DNA of 64,000 bases from Flavobacterium johnsoniae (GCF_001879205.1 NZ_MLFK01000009.1:1-64000); one strand, 5' to 3'; counted from the first letter of the stretch, positions 8,067 through 17,254 are shown. Numbers and translations are program-made. Notes: generated by a model not told the origin, from the sequence alone.

Positions 8067-8819
8067 ATGAGAATTTTGATTATTGAAGATGAGAGTATTA
8101 ATGCCAGTCGTCTTAAAAGACTGTTAGAAGAATTAGAGCCCAATTGCGATATTCTGGATATTATTGATACGGTCGAAGGTGCCGTAAAATGGCTTAAATC
8201 AAATAATAAACCCGATTTGATTACGATGGATATTCGTCTGGCCGACGGTATTAGTTTTTCTATTTTCGAAGAAATAAAAATTACAAGTCCGGTTATTTTT
8301 ACCACGGCTTATGATGAATACGCTGTAAGAGCTTTTAAGGTCAACAGCATCGATTATTTAATGAAACCTATTGATAAAAGCGAACTGGAATTTGCTTTGC
8401 AGAAATTTAAAAGCCTTTCTAAATCCGACAGCTACAGTGATATTGCCGGAATTTTAAAAGGTTTTATAAATAAACCAAGTTTTCGTCTTCGTTTTCTGGT
8501 AAACTATCGTGACGGCTATAAAAGCGTTAATGTTACTGATATTGATTTTATTTACTCCGAATTTAAAACCTCAAATTTAGTTCTAAAATCAGGTATGGTA
8601 ATTCCAATTCCGCAGACGATGGAAGAATTGGAACAAGAACTCGATCCCGATATTTTTTTTCGTGCCAACAGGCAGTTTTTCATCCGTGCCGAAAGCATAA
8701 AAGCGATTGGGAATTATTTTAATGCAAAACTTAAAATCCAGCTGAAAGCAGATCCTGAACGCGAAGTGATTATCAGCCGCGAAAAAGCACCGCATTTCAA
8801 ACAATGGATGGATCGGTGA
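8067..8819 (+). CDS. LytTR family response regulator
   Basis: The product is 250 residues. Residues 1-120 are a receiver domain with the acidic pair in IIEDES, the phosphorylation site Asp55 in ITMDIRL and the Lys in YLMKPIDK. Residues about 150-250 are a LytTR DNA-binding domain (FLVNYRDGYKSVNVTDIDFIY; FFRANRQFFIRAESI). It is the output partner of the kinase just upstream. The next operon on the same strand is an RND pump with a LytTR-like direct repeat in front (8941-8970), which makes the pump a candidate target (inference). Confidence 0.92.
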   Translation: MRILIIEDESINASRLKRLLEELEPNCDILDIIDTVEGAVKWLKSNNKPDLITMDIRLADGISFSIFEEIKITSPVIFTTAYDEYAVRAFKVNSIDYLMKPIDKSELEFALQKFKSLSKSDSYSDIAGILKGFINKPSFRLRFLVNYRDGYKSVNVTDIDFIYSEFKTSNLVLKSGMVIPIPQTMEELEQELDPDIFFRANRQFFIRAESIKAIGNYFNAKLKIQLKADPEREVIISREKAPHFKQWMDR

Positions 8820-8821
8820 TT

Positions 8822-8847
8822 TAATCTTTTCCTCTAATCTTTTCCTC
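8822..8847 (+). repeat. 13-bp perfect tandem repeat
   Basis: TAATCTTTTCCTC occurs twice back to back, directly after the response regulator stop codon. It may be a slippage duplication. Confidence 0.6.
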
Positions 8848-8868
8848 CAAAAAAAATAAAAAACAAAG

Positions 8869-8911
8869 AGCCTTTCTATAGCTTGCAATCCTATAGTGTA
8901 AGGCTTTTTTT
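8869..8911 (+). terminator. Intrinsic terminator after the LytS/LytTR pair
   Basis: AGCCTT plus CTATAG (8869-8881) pairs with CTATAG plus AAGGCT (8891-8905) across small internal mismatches and is followed by seven T. It separates the two-component pair from the RND operon. Confidence 0.75.
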
Positions 8912-8940
8912 ATATGCCCTTATTTGGGTTGACTCACGTC

Positions 8941-8970
8941 TTCGTTTCAGTATCGAAAAATTACGTTTGG
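8941..8970 (+). promoter_or_regulatory. Candidate LytTR-binding direct repeat upstream of RND operon
   Basis: TTCGTTTCA (8941-8949) and TACGTTTGG (8962-8970) are separated by 12 bp. The second fits the LytTR half-site pattern [TA][AC][CA]GTTN[AG][TG] fully; the first matches the core CGTT. A near-consensus -7 box lies about 40 bp downstream (TTATTTTG, 9006-9013). Confidence 0.4.
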
Positions 8971-9049
8971 GTAAATTTATCCTGTTTTAAAGGTGTTTTG
9001 AGCTGTTATTTTGCCGTCAAATTAGACGAATTCATTAAAGTGAACTAAA

Positions 9050-10189
9050 ATGACAAAACAATTTTTTCAAAATTATAAAACACTCAGTAAAGCAGCCGTT
9101 TTATTGGTTATAATCAGTTTTTCATCCTGTGGTAAAAGTGGTTCTGATGCAGGAGCTCTTGCACCGCCAAAACCGGAAGTTGATTTTCTCGAAACAAAAT
9201 CAATTACAGGTGAAGTGGAAAAAAAATATCCCGGAACTGTTGAAGGTACTGTTAATGTTGACATCAAAGCACAGGTTTCCGGTTATCTGGAAGCTATTTA
9301 TGTTAAAGAAGGGGATTATGTAAACAAAGGACAATCTCTTTTTAAAATTAAAGGAGATGTATATGCAGAACAGGTAAATAACAGCCGGGCAGCGTACAAA
9401 AGTGCTTTGGCAAATTTAGCCAATGCAAAATTAGAAGTCGAAAAAATCAAACCGCTTGTTGATGGAAAAGTTTTTTCAGACATGCAGTTAAAAACGGCTC
9501 AGGCTAATTACGAAGCAGCTGTAGCACAAGTAGCACAGGCAAAAGCAGCTTTGGGATCTTCGCAGTTAAATGCTGATTTTTCTTTGATTAAAGCACCTGT
9601 AAGCGGCTATATCAGCCGTATTCCAAATCGTATTGGTAATTTGGTTACACCTGCAGATGCTGTTCCACTAACGGTGCTTTCAGATATTAATACCGTATTT
9701 GTTTATTTCTCATTGACAGAAGCCGATTATCTTGCTTTTTCAAAAGAAGCTAAATCGAACCAAACCGTAAGCTTAATTATGGCCGATGACAGCGAATACG
9801 ATCAAAAAGGAAAACTGGAAGTAGCGAGCGGTAATATCGATCGTACTACAGGAACTATTTCGCTGAAAGCTATTTTTCCAAACCCTAAAAAACTGCTTCG
9901 ATCAGGAGGTTCTGCAAGAGTAGTTTTAAACAACAATTTATCATCAGTAATTACAGTTCCGATGGCGAGTGTTAAGGATATTCAGGATAAATTCTTCGTT
10001 TTTGTTTTAAAACCGGGAAATAAAGTAGCCATGGTTCCAATTGAAATCGCCGGAAACTCAGGAACGAATTACTTCGTAAAATCTGGTTTAAAATCGGGAG
10101 ATAAAGTCGCTTTAAACTCAATCGACGTTTTGTACGACAGCGGCGAAGTAATTCCTAAATCAACTGCGAAAACTATAAGCAGTAAATAA
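9050..10189 (+). CDS. RND efflux periplasmic adaptor (membrane fusion protein), system 1
   Basis: This 379-residue lipoprotein has a signal peptide ending at Cys27 (SFSSC). It bridges the inner-membrane pump and the outer-membrane channel. The domain order is that of the AcrA/MexA family: a barrel-sandwich half (VDIKAQVSGYLEAIYVKEGDYVNKG), an alpha-hairpin (about 105-165, Ala/Gln/Lys-rich), the second half (FSLIKAPVSGYISRIPNRIG) and beta-barrel and membrane-proximal domains. The pump gene follows after 30 bp and the channel gene after it. The substrate is not deducible; an AcrAB-like multidrug role is likely. Confidence 0.93.
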   Translation: MTKQFFQNYKTLSKAAVLLVIISFSSCGKSGSDAGALAPPKPEVDFLETKSITGEVEKKYPGTVEGTVNVDIKAQVSGYLEAIYVKEGDYVNKGQSLFKIKGDVYAEQVNNSRAAYKSALANLANAKLEVEKIKPLVDGKVFSDMQLKTAQANYEAAVAQVAQAKAALGSSQLNADFSLIKAPVSGYISRIPNRIGNLVTPADAVPLTVLSDINTVFVYFSLTEADYLAFSKEAKSNQTVSLIMADDSEYDQKGKLEVASGNIDRTTGTISLKAIFPNPKKLLRSGGSARVVLNNNLSSVITVPMASVKDIQDKFFVFVLKPGNKVAMVPIEIAGNSGTNYFVKSGLKSGDKVALNSIDVLYDSGEVIPKSTAKTISSK

Positions 10190-10219
10190 TTTTTGATTTT
10201 AATATAAATAACATTTTCC

Positions 10220-13200
10220 ATGTTAAAGAAAATAATAGACAGGCCGGTATTGGCCACAGTTATCTCCATTGTTTTGGTGATACTGGGTATCATTGGTCTT
10301 ACAAGATTATCGGTTACAAGATTTCCTGATATTTCGCCTCCTACTGTAATGGTTAGTGGTACGTATCCGGGAGGTAACAGTGAAACTGTAATTCGTTCAG
10401 TAGTAACGCCGCTCGAAGAACAAATTAATGGTGTTGAAAATATGCAGTACATCAAGTCGACTGCAAGTAACGACGGATCGTTTTCGATCAGCGTAATTTT
10501 TAAGCAGGGAATCGACCCGGATCAGGCTGCGGTAAACGTACAGAACAGAGTGCAGCAGGCAACTCCAAAACTGCCTCAGGAAGTTGTTAGAATGGGACTT
10601 ACAACTTCTAAACCGCAAAATAGTATGATTGTTATTTTCAATCTTTATACAGATGATAACAAAAAATACGACGAGTTGTTTTTGCAGAATTATGCTAATA
10701 TCAATCTGGTTCCTCAAATAAAACGTGTTCCGGGAGTGGGGCAGGTTCAGATTTTTGGGCAGAAGGATTATTCGATGCGTGTATGGCTTGATCCTAGAAA
10801 AATGGCCAATGCAGGTTTAGTCCCTTCAGATGTTACGCAGGCCATTGCAGATCAAAGTTTAGAATCGGCTCCGGGAAAATTGGGTGAAGAATCCAAAGCA
10901 GCTTTAGAATATGTAATTCGGTATAAAGGAAAGAAAAACAAACCAGAGCAGTATGAAAATATTGTAGTTAAAAACAACGGCGGCAATATTTTAAGACTTA
11001 AAGATGTTGCCAGAGTAGAGTTTGGTTCTATTTCATACAGCGGAGACAATAAATCGAACTCTTTAAATGCCGTAACAATGGCGATTTTACAGACTTCGGG
11101 CTCCAATGCAAATGATATAGAAATTGGCGTAAACAAAGAGGTAGAAAGATTATCTAAATCTTTTCCTCCGGGAATTAAATACGTCAATGTAATGAGTACC
11201 AAAGAAAGACTTGACGAAGCAACCGGACAGGTAAAATCTACTTTGATCGAAGCTTTTATTTTGGTTTTCATTGTTGTATTTATATTCCTGCAGGACATTC
11301 GTTCGACTATTATTCCAGCCATTGCAGTTCCGGTAGCTATTGTAGGTACATTTTTCTTCCTGCTTGTATTTGGTTTTACCATTAATATTCTAACGCTTTT
11401 TGCTTTGGTATTAGCCATTGGTATTGTGGTCGATGATGCAATTGTCGTCGTCGAGGCCGTGCATAGTAAAATGGAAGAAGACAGCAATTTAACAGCCAAA
11501 GAAGCTACTCATGGTGCGATGGCAGAGATTACAGGAGCTGTTATTTCGATCACCTTAGTAATGTCGGCTGTATTTATTCCAATTGGTTTCATGACAGGAT
11601 CGTCGGGGATTTTCTATAAGCAGTTTGCTTATACACTGGCTATTGCAATTATTATTTCGGCAGTCAATGCACTTACGTTAACTCCCGCATTGTGTGCGCT
11701 TCTTTTAAAGAATGTTCACAGCGGCGAACACGGAGAAAATAAGCATGAAACTACTTTCAAAGAAACGTTCTTTATTGGTTTTAATACCAGTTTTAACAAC
11801 CTTACAGGAAGCTATATTAAAGCAGTTCGTTTTCTTATTGAAAGAAAATGGCTTGCAGCAGGATTAGTTACGGGAATAACAGCAATTGCAATGTGGATGA
11901 TGATGTCGACTCCTAAGAGTTTCGTTCCGCTGGAAGATGACGGATTCATGGTGTACAGTTTATCAATGCCTCCGGGAACAGCTCTTGATCGTACGACTGA
12001 AGTAGTTCAGAGAATGGAAAAAATATTAGAAACAGAAAAAGCTATCGATGTAAATACAAGTATTACCGGATTTAATATTTTGAGCAACAGTGCCAGTACA
12101 GCTTACGGATTAGGGTTTATTAAACTAAAACCGAAAAAAGAAAGAGGTGCTGTTAAAGATATTGACGAAATTTTGAATAGCGTTACAGCTAAATTGTCGA
12201 CAATTAAAGAAGGTTCGATTATGGTATTCAGAATGCCTCCGGTTGAAGGATTTGGAGTAACAAGTGGTGCCGAAATTGTTTTGCAGGACAGAATGGCAAG
12301 AAATCCGGAAACTTTAAAAGCAATGTCTGATAAAGTAATTGGACAGATTATGCAGCAGCCTGGAGTTCAATATGCTTATACAACTTTTAGAGCCGATTAT
12401 CCGCAGTTAGAATTAGAAGTTGATGAAGATAAAGCGCGTCAAATGGGCGTTAATGTGCGTGAACTTTTAGGAAATATACAGACTTATTTTGCCGGAGATC
12501 AATCATCAGATTTTACCAGATTTGGTAAGTTTTACAGAGTGAATGTAAAAGCTGACGGAATTTTTAGAATGGATCAGGATGCGTTTAATGAAATTTTCGT
12601 AAGAAATGCTGATATGCAGATGGTTCCGGTAAAATCGATAGTAAAATTCCAGAAAGTGTATGGACCGGAATCTGTAAATCGTTACAACCTTTATAATTCG
12701 GTAAATATTACAGCAATGGCTTTGCCAGGGTATAGTAACGGCCAGATTATGGGGAATTTGGAAAAAGTTTTAGATAAACTTCCATCTGATTACAGTTACG
12801 AATGGACAGGTTTAAGTTTGGAAGAAAAAGCAGGAGGAAATCAAACGATTGCCATTTTCGGATTATGTCTGCTTTTTGTATTCTTTCTATTGGCGGCTCA
12901 ATACGAGAGTTATTTATTGCCATTGGCAGTATTGCTTTCTATCCCAACCGGAATTTTAGGAGCATTTGCAGGAGTTAAAGCAGTAGGATTGGATAATAAC
13001 ATTTACGTTCAGGTAGGTTTAATCATGCTGGTCGGACTTTTGGCCAAAAACGCGATTTTAATTGTAGAGTTTGCGCTGCAGAGACGAAAAGCCGGTTTGT
13101 CTATTACCAATGCGGCGCTTGAAGGAGCAAAATCGAGATTACGACCTATTATCATGACGTCATTGGCTTTTATTGTAGGTATGATTCCGTTGATGTTTGC

Positions 13201-13372
13201 CTCGGGAGGAACCGCAGTAGGAAACAGATCTATTAGTGTGAGTGCTTCGATTGGAATGTTAAGCGGTGTTGTTTTGGGAGTTTTTGTAATTCCGCTGCTT
13301 TTCATCGTATTCCAATACCTGCAGGAAAAAGTATCTGGTAAGAAGAATGTAGTTCAAACCATAAAAGAATAA
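10220..13372 (+). CDS. RND multidrug efflux permease (HAE1 type), system 1
   Basis: The 1050-residue inner-membrane pump has 12 membrane segments in two halves and two large periplasmic loops. The N-terminus MLKKIIDRPVLATVISIVLV is typical. The proton-relay Asp pair is present in TM4 (GIVVDDAIVVVEAVH), and the TM11 region is well kept (LIMLVGLLAKNAILIVEFALQ). It exports amphipathic compounds using the proton gradient as a trimer with the adaptor and channel. It is very similar to the pump at 37303-40470, including a nearly identical stretch of DNA around the Asp pair. It is the middle gene of the operon and ends 2 bp before the channel gene. Confidence 0.95.
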   Translation: MLKKIIDRPVLATVISIVLVILGIIGLTRLSVTRFPDISPPTVMVSGTYPGGNSETVIRSVVTPLEEQINGVENMQYIKSTASNDGSFSISVIFKQGIDPDQAAVNVQNRVQQATPKLPQEVVRMGLTTSKPQNSMIVIFNLYTDDNKKYDELFLQNYANINLVPQIKRVPGVGQVQIFGQKDYSMRVWLDPRKMANAGLVPSDVTQAIADQSLESAPGKLGEESKAALEYVIRYKGKKNKPEQYENIVVKNNGGNILRLKDVARVEFGSISYSGDNKSNSLNAVTMAILQTSGSNANDIEIGVNKEVERLSKSFPPGIKYVNVMSTKERLDEATGQVKSTLIEAFILVFIVVFIFLQDIRSTIIPAIAVPVAIVGTFFFLLVFGFTINILTLFALVLAIGIVVDDAIVVVEAVHSKMEEDSNLTAKEATHGAMAEITGAVISITLVMSAVFIPIGFMTGSSGIFYKQFAYTLAIAIIISAVNALTLTPALCALLLKNVHSGEHGENKHETTFKETFFIGFNTSFNNLTGSYIKAVRFLIERKWLAAGLVTGITAIAMWMMMSTPKSFVPLEDDGFMVYSLSMPPGTALDRTTEVVQRMEKILETEKAIDVNTSITGFNILSNSASTAYGLGFIKLKPKKERGAVKDIDEILNSVTAKLSTIKEGSIMVFRMPPVEGFGVTSGAEIVLQDRMARNPETLKAMSDKVIGQIMQQPGVQYAYTTFRADYPQLELEVDEDKARQMGVNVRELLGNIQTYFAGDQSSDFTRFGKFYRVNVKADGIFRMDQDAFNEIFVRNADMQMVPVKSIVKFQKVYGPESVNRYNLYNSVNITAMALPGYSNGQIMGNLEKVLDKLPSDYSYEWTGLSLEEKAGGNQTIAIFGLCLLFVFFLLAAQYESYLLPLAVLLSIPTGILGAFAGVKAVGLDNNIYVQVGLIMLVGLLAKNAILIVEFALQRRKAGLSITNAALEGAKSRLRPIIMTSLAFIVGMIPLMFASGGTAVGNRSISVSASIGMLSGVVLGVFVIPLLFIVFQYLQEKVSGKKNVVQTIKE

Positions 13373-13374
13373 TA

Positions 13375-14784
13375 ATGAAAATACTATATAAAATCGGAAT
13401 GACGGTGTTTTCGGCCATGATTTTAACATCATGTGTTGTGGGGAAAAAATATTCCCGAACCGAATTGAATGCGCCTGAAAAATACCGGGAAGAATTAACC
13501 GTAACAGGAGATACCATTTTACATTCCTGGAAAAAATATTACAAAGACCCGCTTTTAGTTGATTTGATTGAAAAAGCCCTCGTTAAAAACAACGAGGTGC
13601 TTATTGCGGTAAAAAGTATGGAACAGCTTGATTTAAACTATAAACAAGCCAAGTTATCCTTACTGCCAACACTTGATTTTGATGCTGCGGCGAGTCGTTC
13701 GTATTTGTCTAAGAATTCCTTAAACGGATCTTTGAGTGCACAATTTACAAGTAAGGATTATATGGACGATTACAGCGCTAATCTACGTATGTCGTGGGAA
13801 GTTGATATTTGGGGAAAAGCTGCGATGCAGAAAAGAGACGCTAAAGCGGCTTATTTTGCCCAAAAAGAGAATCTCTCAGCCCTAAAGACCCGAATTATTG
13901 TTCAGGTAGCGCAATCCTATTACAATCTCTTAGGTTTGGATGAACAGCTTAAAATAGCACAAAAAAACATAGAATTAAGTGACAGCACACTGCAGATGAT
14001 GAAGCTTCAGTACAATTCGGGATCTATCAGTTCTTTGGCAGTAAACCAGACCGAAGCGCAGAAAAAAACAGCCGAATTACTGGTTCCTTTGGCAAAAGCC
14101 AATATAGCGGTTCAGGAAAATGCGTTACAGATTTTGTGCGGGGAGTATCCCAATACAATAACGCGATCAGGAAATCTGAATGTGGAGGAGTTTGCGTTTG
14201 AAATGCCGGCTGGAATTCCAGCTTCGCTTTTAAGTCGAAGACCCGATGTAAAAGCAAGTGAATATGCTGTTATGTCGGCGACAGCCAAAACAGGATTAGC
14301 CAAAGCGACTATGTATCCGGCGCTGAGTTTAAGTCCGTCGATTGGAATCAATTCATTTGAATTTGACACCTGGTTTAATTTTCCGGGATCGGTTACCAAA
14401 AATATAGCAGCAAATCTGGCACAGCCTATTTTTCAGAAAAAAGCGTTAAGAACGGCTTATGAAGTAGCTGTTTTAGAACAGGAAAAAGCAGTGATACAGT
14501 TTAAACAATCTTTTATTACGGCTGTTGGAGAAGTTTCAGATGCCATGTCGCAGTTAAAATACGCCGATGAACGCATAAAACTGGCAGAAGAAAAAGCTTC
14601 TTCTCTGGAAAAAGCAACTGCCGATGCTTCGCTTTTATACAAAAGCGGGATGGCCAATTATCTGGAAATTATTGCCGCTCAAAACAGTGCTTTGCAAAAT
14701 GAACTTGACGTTGTGGCTATAAAATTAGAAAAACTCAATGCTTCAATAAATCTGTACCGGGCTTTAGGAGGCGGTGTAGAGTAG
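13375..14784 (+). CDS. TolC/NodT-type outer-membrane efflux lipoprotein, system 1
   Basis: The 469-residue outer-membrane channel has a lipoprotein signal ending at Cys20 (ILTSC). Two outer-membrane efflux protein repeats are visible, each with long Ala/Gln/Glu-rich helices. Typical motifs are SWEVDIWGKAAMQKRDA in the first half and RRPDVKASEYAVMSATA followed by ANLAQPIFQKKALRTAYE in the second. It completes the tripartite system with the two genes upstream. The ATG starts 2 bp after the pump stop codon, indicating translational coupling, and a hairpin terminator follows at 14801. Confidence 0.93.
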   Translation: MKILYKIGMTVFSAMILTSCVVGKKYSRTELNAPEKYREELTVTGDTILHSWKKYYKDPLLVDLIEKALVKNNEVLIAVKSMEQLDLNYKQAKLSLLPTLDFDAAASRSYLSKNSLNGSLSAQFTSKDYMDDYSANLRMSWEVDIWGKAAMQKRDAKAAYFAQKENLSALKTRIIVQVAQSYYNLLGLDEQLKIAQKNIELSDSTLQMMKLQYNSGSISSLAVNQTEAQKKTAELLVPLAKANIAVQENALQILCGEYPNTITRSGNLNVEEFAFEMPAGIPASLLSRRPDVKASEYAVMSATAKTGLAKATMYPALSLSPSIGINSFEFDTWFNFPGSVTKNIAANLAQPIFQKKALRTAYEVAVLEQEKAVIQFKQSFITAVGEVSDAMSQLKYADERIKLAEEKASSLEKATADASLLYKSGMANYLEIIAAQNSALQNELDVVAIKLEKLNASINLYRALGGGVE

Positions 14785-14800
14785 CATCCCACTTTATTTC

Positions 14801-14846
14801 TCCATCATCTTTATTCTTTTATAAAGGTGATGGATTTTACTTTTTT
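14801..14846 (+). terminator. Terminator of RND operon 1
   Basis: TCCATCATCTTTAT (14801-14814) pairs with ATAAAGGTGATGGA (14821-14834) with one wobble around a 6-nt loop. A T-rich tract follows. Confidence 0.65.
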
Positions 14847-14880
14847 AAAACTCTTTTGATGGTTAATTGTCTAATTGAAT

Positions 14881-15720
14881 ATGGACAGAATAATATTTAC
14901 ACGTCTGGAACTTTATAATTTGGTTTGGAAATTTCCAATCATTCAAATCGCAAAGCATTATGAAATTTCAAGTATGGGAATAAAAAATGCATGCGAAAAA
15001 ATGGAAATTCCATTGCCGGGAAGCAAGCATTGGGTAAAATTGAATTACAAGCGGCAGATTGCTCCAAAACTTGCAGAGGGTTATACAGGAAATAATTACA
15101 TTATCATTATGCGAAAAGCTTATGAATCCCAGCTTCGCAAAATAGTAAAAGCAACGCCTTTAAATGAAATGATTAAAACTATAGAATCCGATTCGAAGGC
15201 GCCATTACTGGTTTCAGATACTTGGGTAAAACCTAATGTCTTTATTAAGGAAACTCAAATATTTTGGGAGAATAAAAAATCGAAAAAGAAAACAAAAAAC
15301 GATTTAGAAAAAGTCCTTCATTTGAATGTGGCCGGGAAGAATTTAAATAGAGCCTTATTATTTCTAGATGCCTTGATTAAACTTTTGGAATATAGAGGAC
15401 ATCAGCTTGAACGAATGCCAGAGGGCAGAGGTATTCTATTTACGACAGAGCACATTAAGATTTCAATTCATTTAAGAGAAGCTTTAAAAAGAATTCCGCC
15501 AAAATTCGATCAGGAAAATGCCGAATATATTTTTACAGGTGATTTTATCCTGCAGATTAAAACGGGGTCGTACATGAAAGAATGGCGCGAAGGACGAATT
15601 TCTTTAGAGAAAATCCTTGTTCCGATTGTTGCGAAGTTAGAGCTTATCGCAGCTGAAGAACAACAATGGAAAGAAACAGCTTGTGAGACTTCTTTAGATG
15701 AAAAAGTGAAAACGGAATAG
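14881..15720 (+). CDS. Protein with N-terminal HTH-like 'LVW...IAKHY' domain, function unknown
   Basis: The product is 279 residues from ATG 14881 (MDRIIFTRLELYNLVW). The first 50 residues look like a helix-turn-helix module (PIIQIAKHYEISSMGIKNAC, then EKMEIPLPGSKHW). The same pattern (ELY-LVW-P---A--YGIS---L---C----IP-P--GYW) is known at the N-terminus of many uncharacterised bacterial proteins. The rest is basic and helical (ENKKSKKKTKNDLEKV) and ends in an alpha/beta part (HIKISIHLREALKR; DFILQIKTGSYMKEWREGRI). It has no signal peptide. It may bind nucleic acid; its biological role is not known. Confidence 0.7.
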   Translation: MDRIIFTRLELYNLVWKFPIIQIAKHYEISSMGIKNACEKMEIPLPGSKHWVKLNYKRQIAPKLAEGYTGNNYIIIMRKAYESQLRKIVKATPLNEMIKTIESDSKAPLLVSDTWVKPNVFIKETQIFWENKKSKKKTKNDLEKVLHLNVAGKNLNRALLFLDALIKLLEYRGHQLERMPEGRGILFTTEHIKISIHLREALKRIPPKFDQENAEYIFTGDFILQIKTGSYMKEWREGRISLEKILVPIVAKLELIAAEEQQWKETACETSLDEKVKTE

Positions 15721-15756
15721 GGGAAAGGAGATAGTAAAAATCGAAGAAGTTTATTG

Positions 15757-15800
15757 AACAAGCCCCTTTTCAACTGAAATTGAAAAGGGGCTTGTTTTAA
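15757..15800. terminator. Bidirectional intrinsic terminator
   Basis: AACAAGCCCCTTTTCAA (15757-15773) pairs perfectly with TTGAAAAGGGGCTTGTT (15780-15796) over a 6-nt loop. It lies between convergent genes. Confidence 0.85.
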
Positions 15801-16592
15801 TTAAATCGTTTTTAAAACACCTCCATCAGCTCTTAACGATGCCCCGTTTGTAGCAATCGAAAGCGGACTTGACAAATAAACAGCCAGAGAAGCAATTTCG
15901 GATGGATCAATAAAACGCTGCAATAAAGAATGCGGATTGGTCTGCTGTATAATAGCAGTTTTCATTTGTTCGACTTCTATGTTTTGTAAAGAAGCAATAT
16001 GTTCAATTGTTGAAGCAACGCCGTCAGAATAAGTTGGGCCGCCTAAAATCGTATTTACCGTTACTTCCGTACCTGCAGTCAGTTTAGACAATCCATTGCT
16101 TACCGCCATCATGGCAGCTTTTGTCATTCCATAATGAATCATGTTTCCGGGAATGTTTACGCCCGATTCACTGCTGATAAAAACAATTCTTCCTGATTTC
16201 TTCTCCAACATTTGCGGTAAAAGTTTTTTAGAAAGCCTGATACTGCTCATTACATTAACTTCAAAAATTCGATACCAATCTTCGTCTTCCAGATTTTCAA
16301 AATCTTTCAATTCGAAAATACCAACGTTATTAATCAAAATATCAATAGCGTTTAGTTGATGTAGTAAAGCGGTAACTTCTTCCTTTTTTTCAAAGTCGCA
16401 TACAATTCCTGAAACTACGGCATCTGGAAATTCATCCTTTAGTTTTTGTACGGCTGTTTTTGTTTTTTCTTCGTGTCTTCCGTTTATGATGACTTCGGCT
16501 TTTTCATTTAGTAGTTGTTTGGCAATTACAAAACCAATTCCTTGTGTCGAACCGCTTATGAAAGCTCTTTTTCCTTCTAATTTTAAATTCAT
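15801..16592 (-). CDS. Short-chain dehydrogenase/reductase (TetR-linked)
   Basis: This is a 263-residue cytoplasmic NAD(P)-dependent oxidoreductase. I start it at MNLKLEGKRAF (ATG 16590-16592); the frame stays open upstream but that part would overlap the TetR gene and has no SDR character. It has the cofactor motif GSTQGIG (14-20), the structural motif NNVG (89-92) and the catalytic set Ser141, Tyr154 and Lys158 (YGMTK). The substrate is unknown. The TetR gene lies 50 bp upstream on the same strand, and the spacer holds a copy of the palindrome that also precedes tetR, so this gene is probably the main target of that repressor. Confidence 0.88.
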   Translation of the reverse strand: MNLKLEGKRAFISGSTQGIGFVIAKQLLNEKAEVIINGRHEEKTKTAVQKLKDEFPDAVVSGIVCDFEKKEEVTALLHQLNAIDILINNVGIFELKDFENLEDEDWYRIFEVNVMSSIRLSKKLLPQMLEKKSGRIVFISSESGVNIPGNMIHYGMTKAAMMAVSNGLSKLTAGTEVTVNTILGGPTYSDGVASTIEHIASLQNIEVEQMKTAIIQQTNPHSLLQRFIDPSEIASLAVYLSSPLSIATNGASLRADGGVLKTI

Positions 16593-16610
16593 TTTTGTTG
16601 TTTTTATTTT

Positions 16611-16626
16611 TGTAATGATCGATACA
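16611..16626 (-). promoter_or_regulatory. Candidate TetR operator 1 (before SDR gene)
   Basis: TGTAATGATCGATACA is an imperfect palindrome centred on GATC, 18 bp upstream of the SDR start codon. The same 16 bp, within a longer identical stretch of 26 bp, recurs at 17239-17254 in front of the TetR gene. Confidence 0.6.
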
Positions 16627-16642
16627 TAAATAGTCAAAAAAA

Positions 16643-17224
16643 TTAGCTGATAACAGCTAATTGCATTTCGATTTGGTTTTTTAAAACATTTTTGTCCGGG
16701 TACATTCGTCTGAGTGTATTGAGTCCGCACCAAAATGTTATTAGATATCTGCCCAGAGTTTCGGGATCTGTTTGTGTTTTTAGGTTTCCTTTTAATTTTT
16801 CATCTTTAATTGCCTGAGTAAACATTTGTTCGACCTCTTTTAAAATCTGAACTGCATTGGCTTCCAGATTTTCATCAATAAAAGTCATTTCTACAACCGT
16901 ATTGGCGATAATACAGCCTTTAAGATGCTCATTTTCTTCCGCGAAAGCGATACTTCTAAAAAAGTCCTTAATTAATTCTAAGGGAGATTCACTTTTGCTT
17001 AATTCAGTTTTAAAAGCATCAAAAGCCAATCGTCGTTCTTCAATCGCTTTTTGAAAAACCTCTTTTTTGCCGCCTTTAAAAGTATTGTAAAAACTGCCGG
17101 CTCCGGCTCCCGTTGCTTTTTGCAAATCGGTCAATGAGGTCGCACTGTATCCTTTCTGCCAAAAAACTTCCTGGGCTTTTTTTACAATATTAGCGTCTTC
17201 GTAGACGGTAGGTCTTCCTCTCAT
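16643..17224 (-). CDS. TetR family transcriptional repressor
   Basis: The product is 193 residues. The N-terminal DNA-binding domain (about 1-50) has the canonical layout: RGRPTVYEDANIVKKAQEVF, then GYSATSLTDLQKATGAGAGS and FYNTFKGGKKEVFQKAI. The C-terminal helices form a ligand-binding and dimer domain with a TetR_C-like ending (ETLGRYLITFWCGLNTLRRM). It resembles the group that controls neighbouring oxidoreductase genes. A perfect promoter (17253-17283) overlaps a palindrome (17239-17254), so it probably represses itself and the SDR gene downstream. Confidence 0.9.
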   Translation of the reverse strand: MRGRPTVYEDANIVKKAQEVFWQKGYSATSLTDLQKATGAGAGSFYNTFKGGKKEVFQKAIEERRLAFDAFKTELSKSESPLELIKDFFRSIAFAEENEHLKGCIIANTVVEMTFIDENLEANAVQILKEVEQMFTQAIKDEKLKGNLKTQTDPETLGRYLITFWCGLNTLRRMYPDKNVLKNQIEMQLAVIS

Positions 17225-17238
17225 TGTATTTTTATTTT

Positions 17239-17254
17239 TGTAATGATCGATACA
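17239..17254 (-). promoter_or_regulatory. Candidate TetR operator 2 (before tetR gene)
   Basis: This is the second copy of the TGTAATGATCGATACA palindrome, 14 bp upstream of the TetR start codon and overlapping the edge of its -7 box. Binding here would block transcription start. Confidence 0.6.

Noticed and set aside
10852..11499. Minus-strand frame of 215 codons within the first RND pump gene
   Set aside because: It lies opposite conserved membrane segments of the pump; its composition is that of an antisense shadow.
16593..16733. N-terminal extension of the TetR-linked SDR
   Set aside because: The extension overlaps the TetR coding region and operator and lacks any SDR features; the Rossmann fold begins right after ATG 16592.
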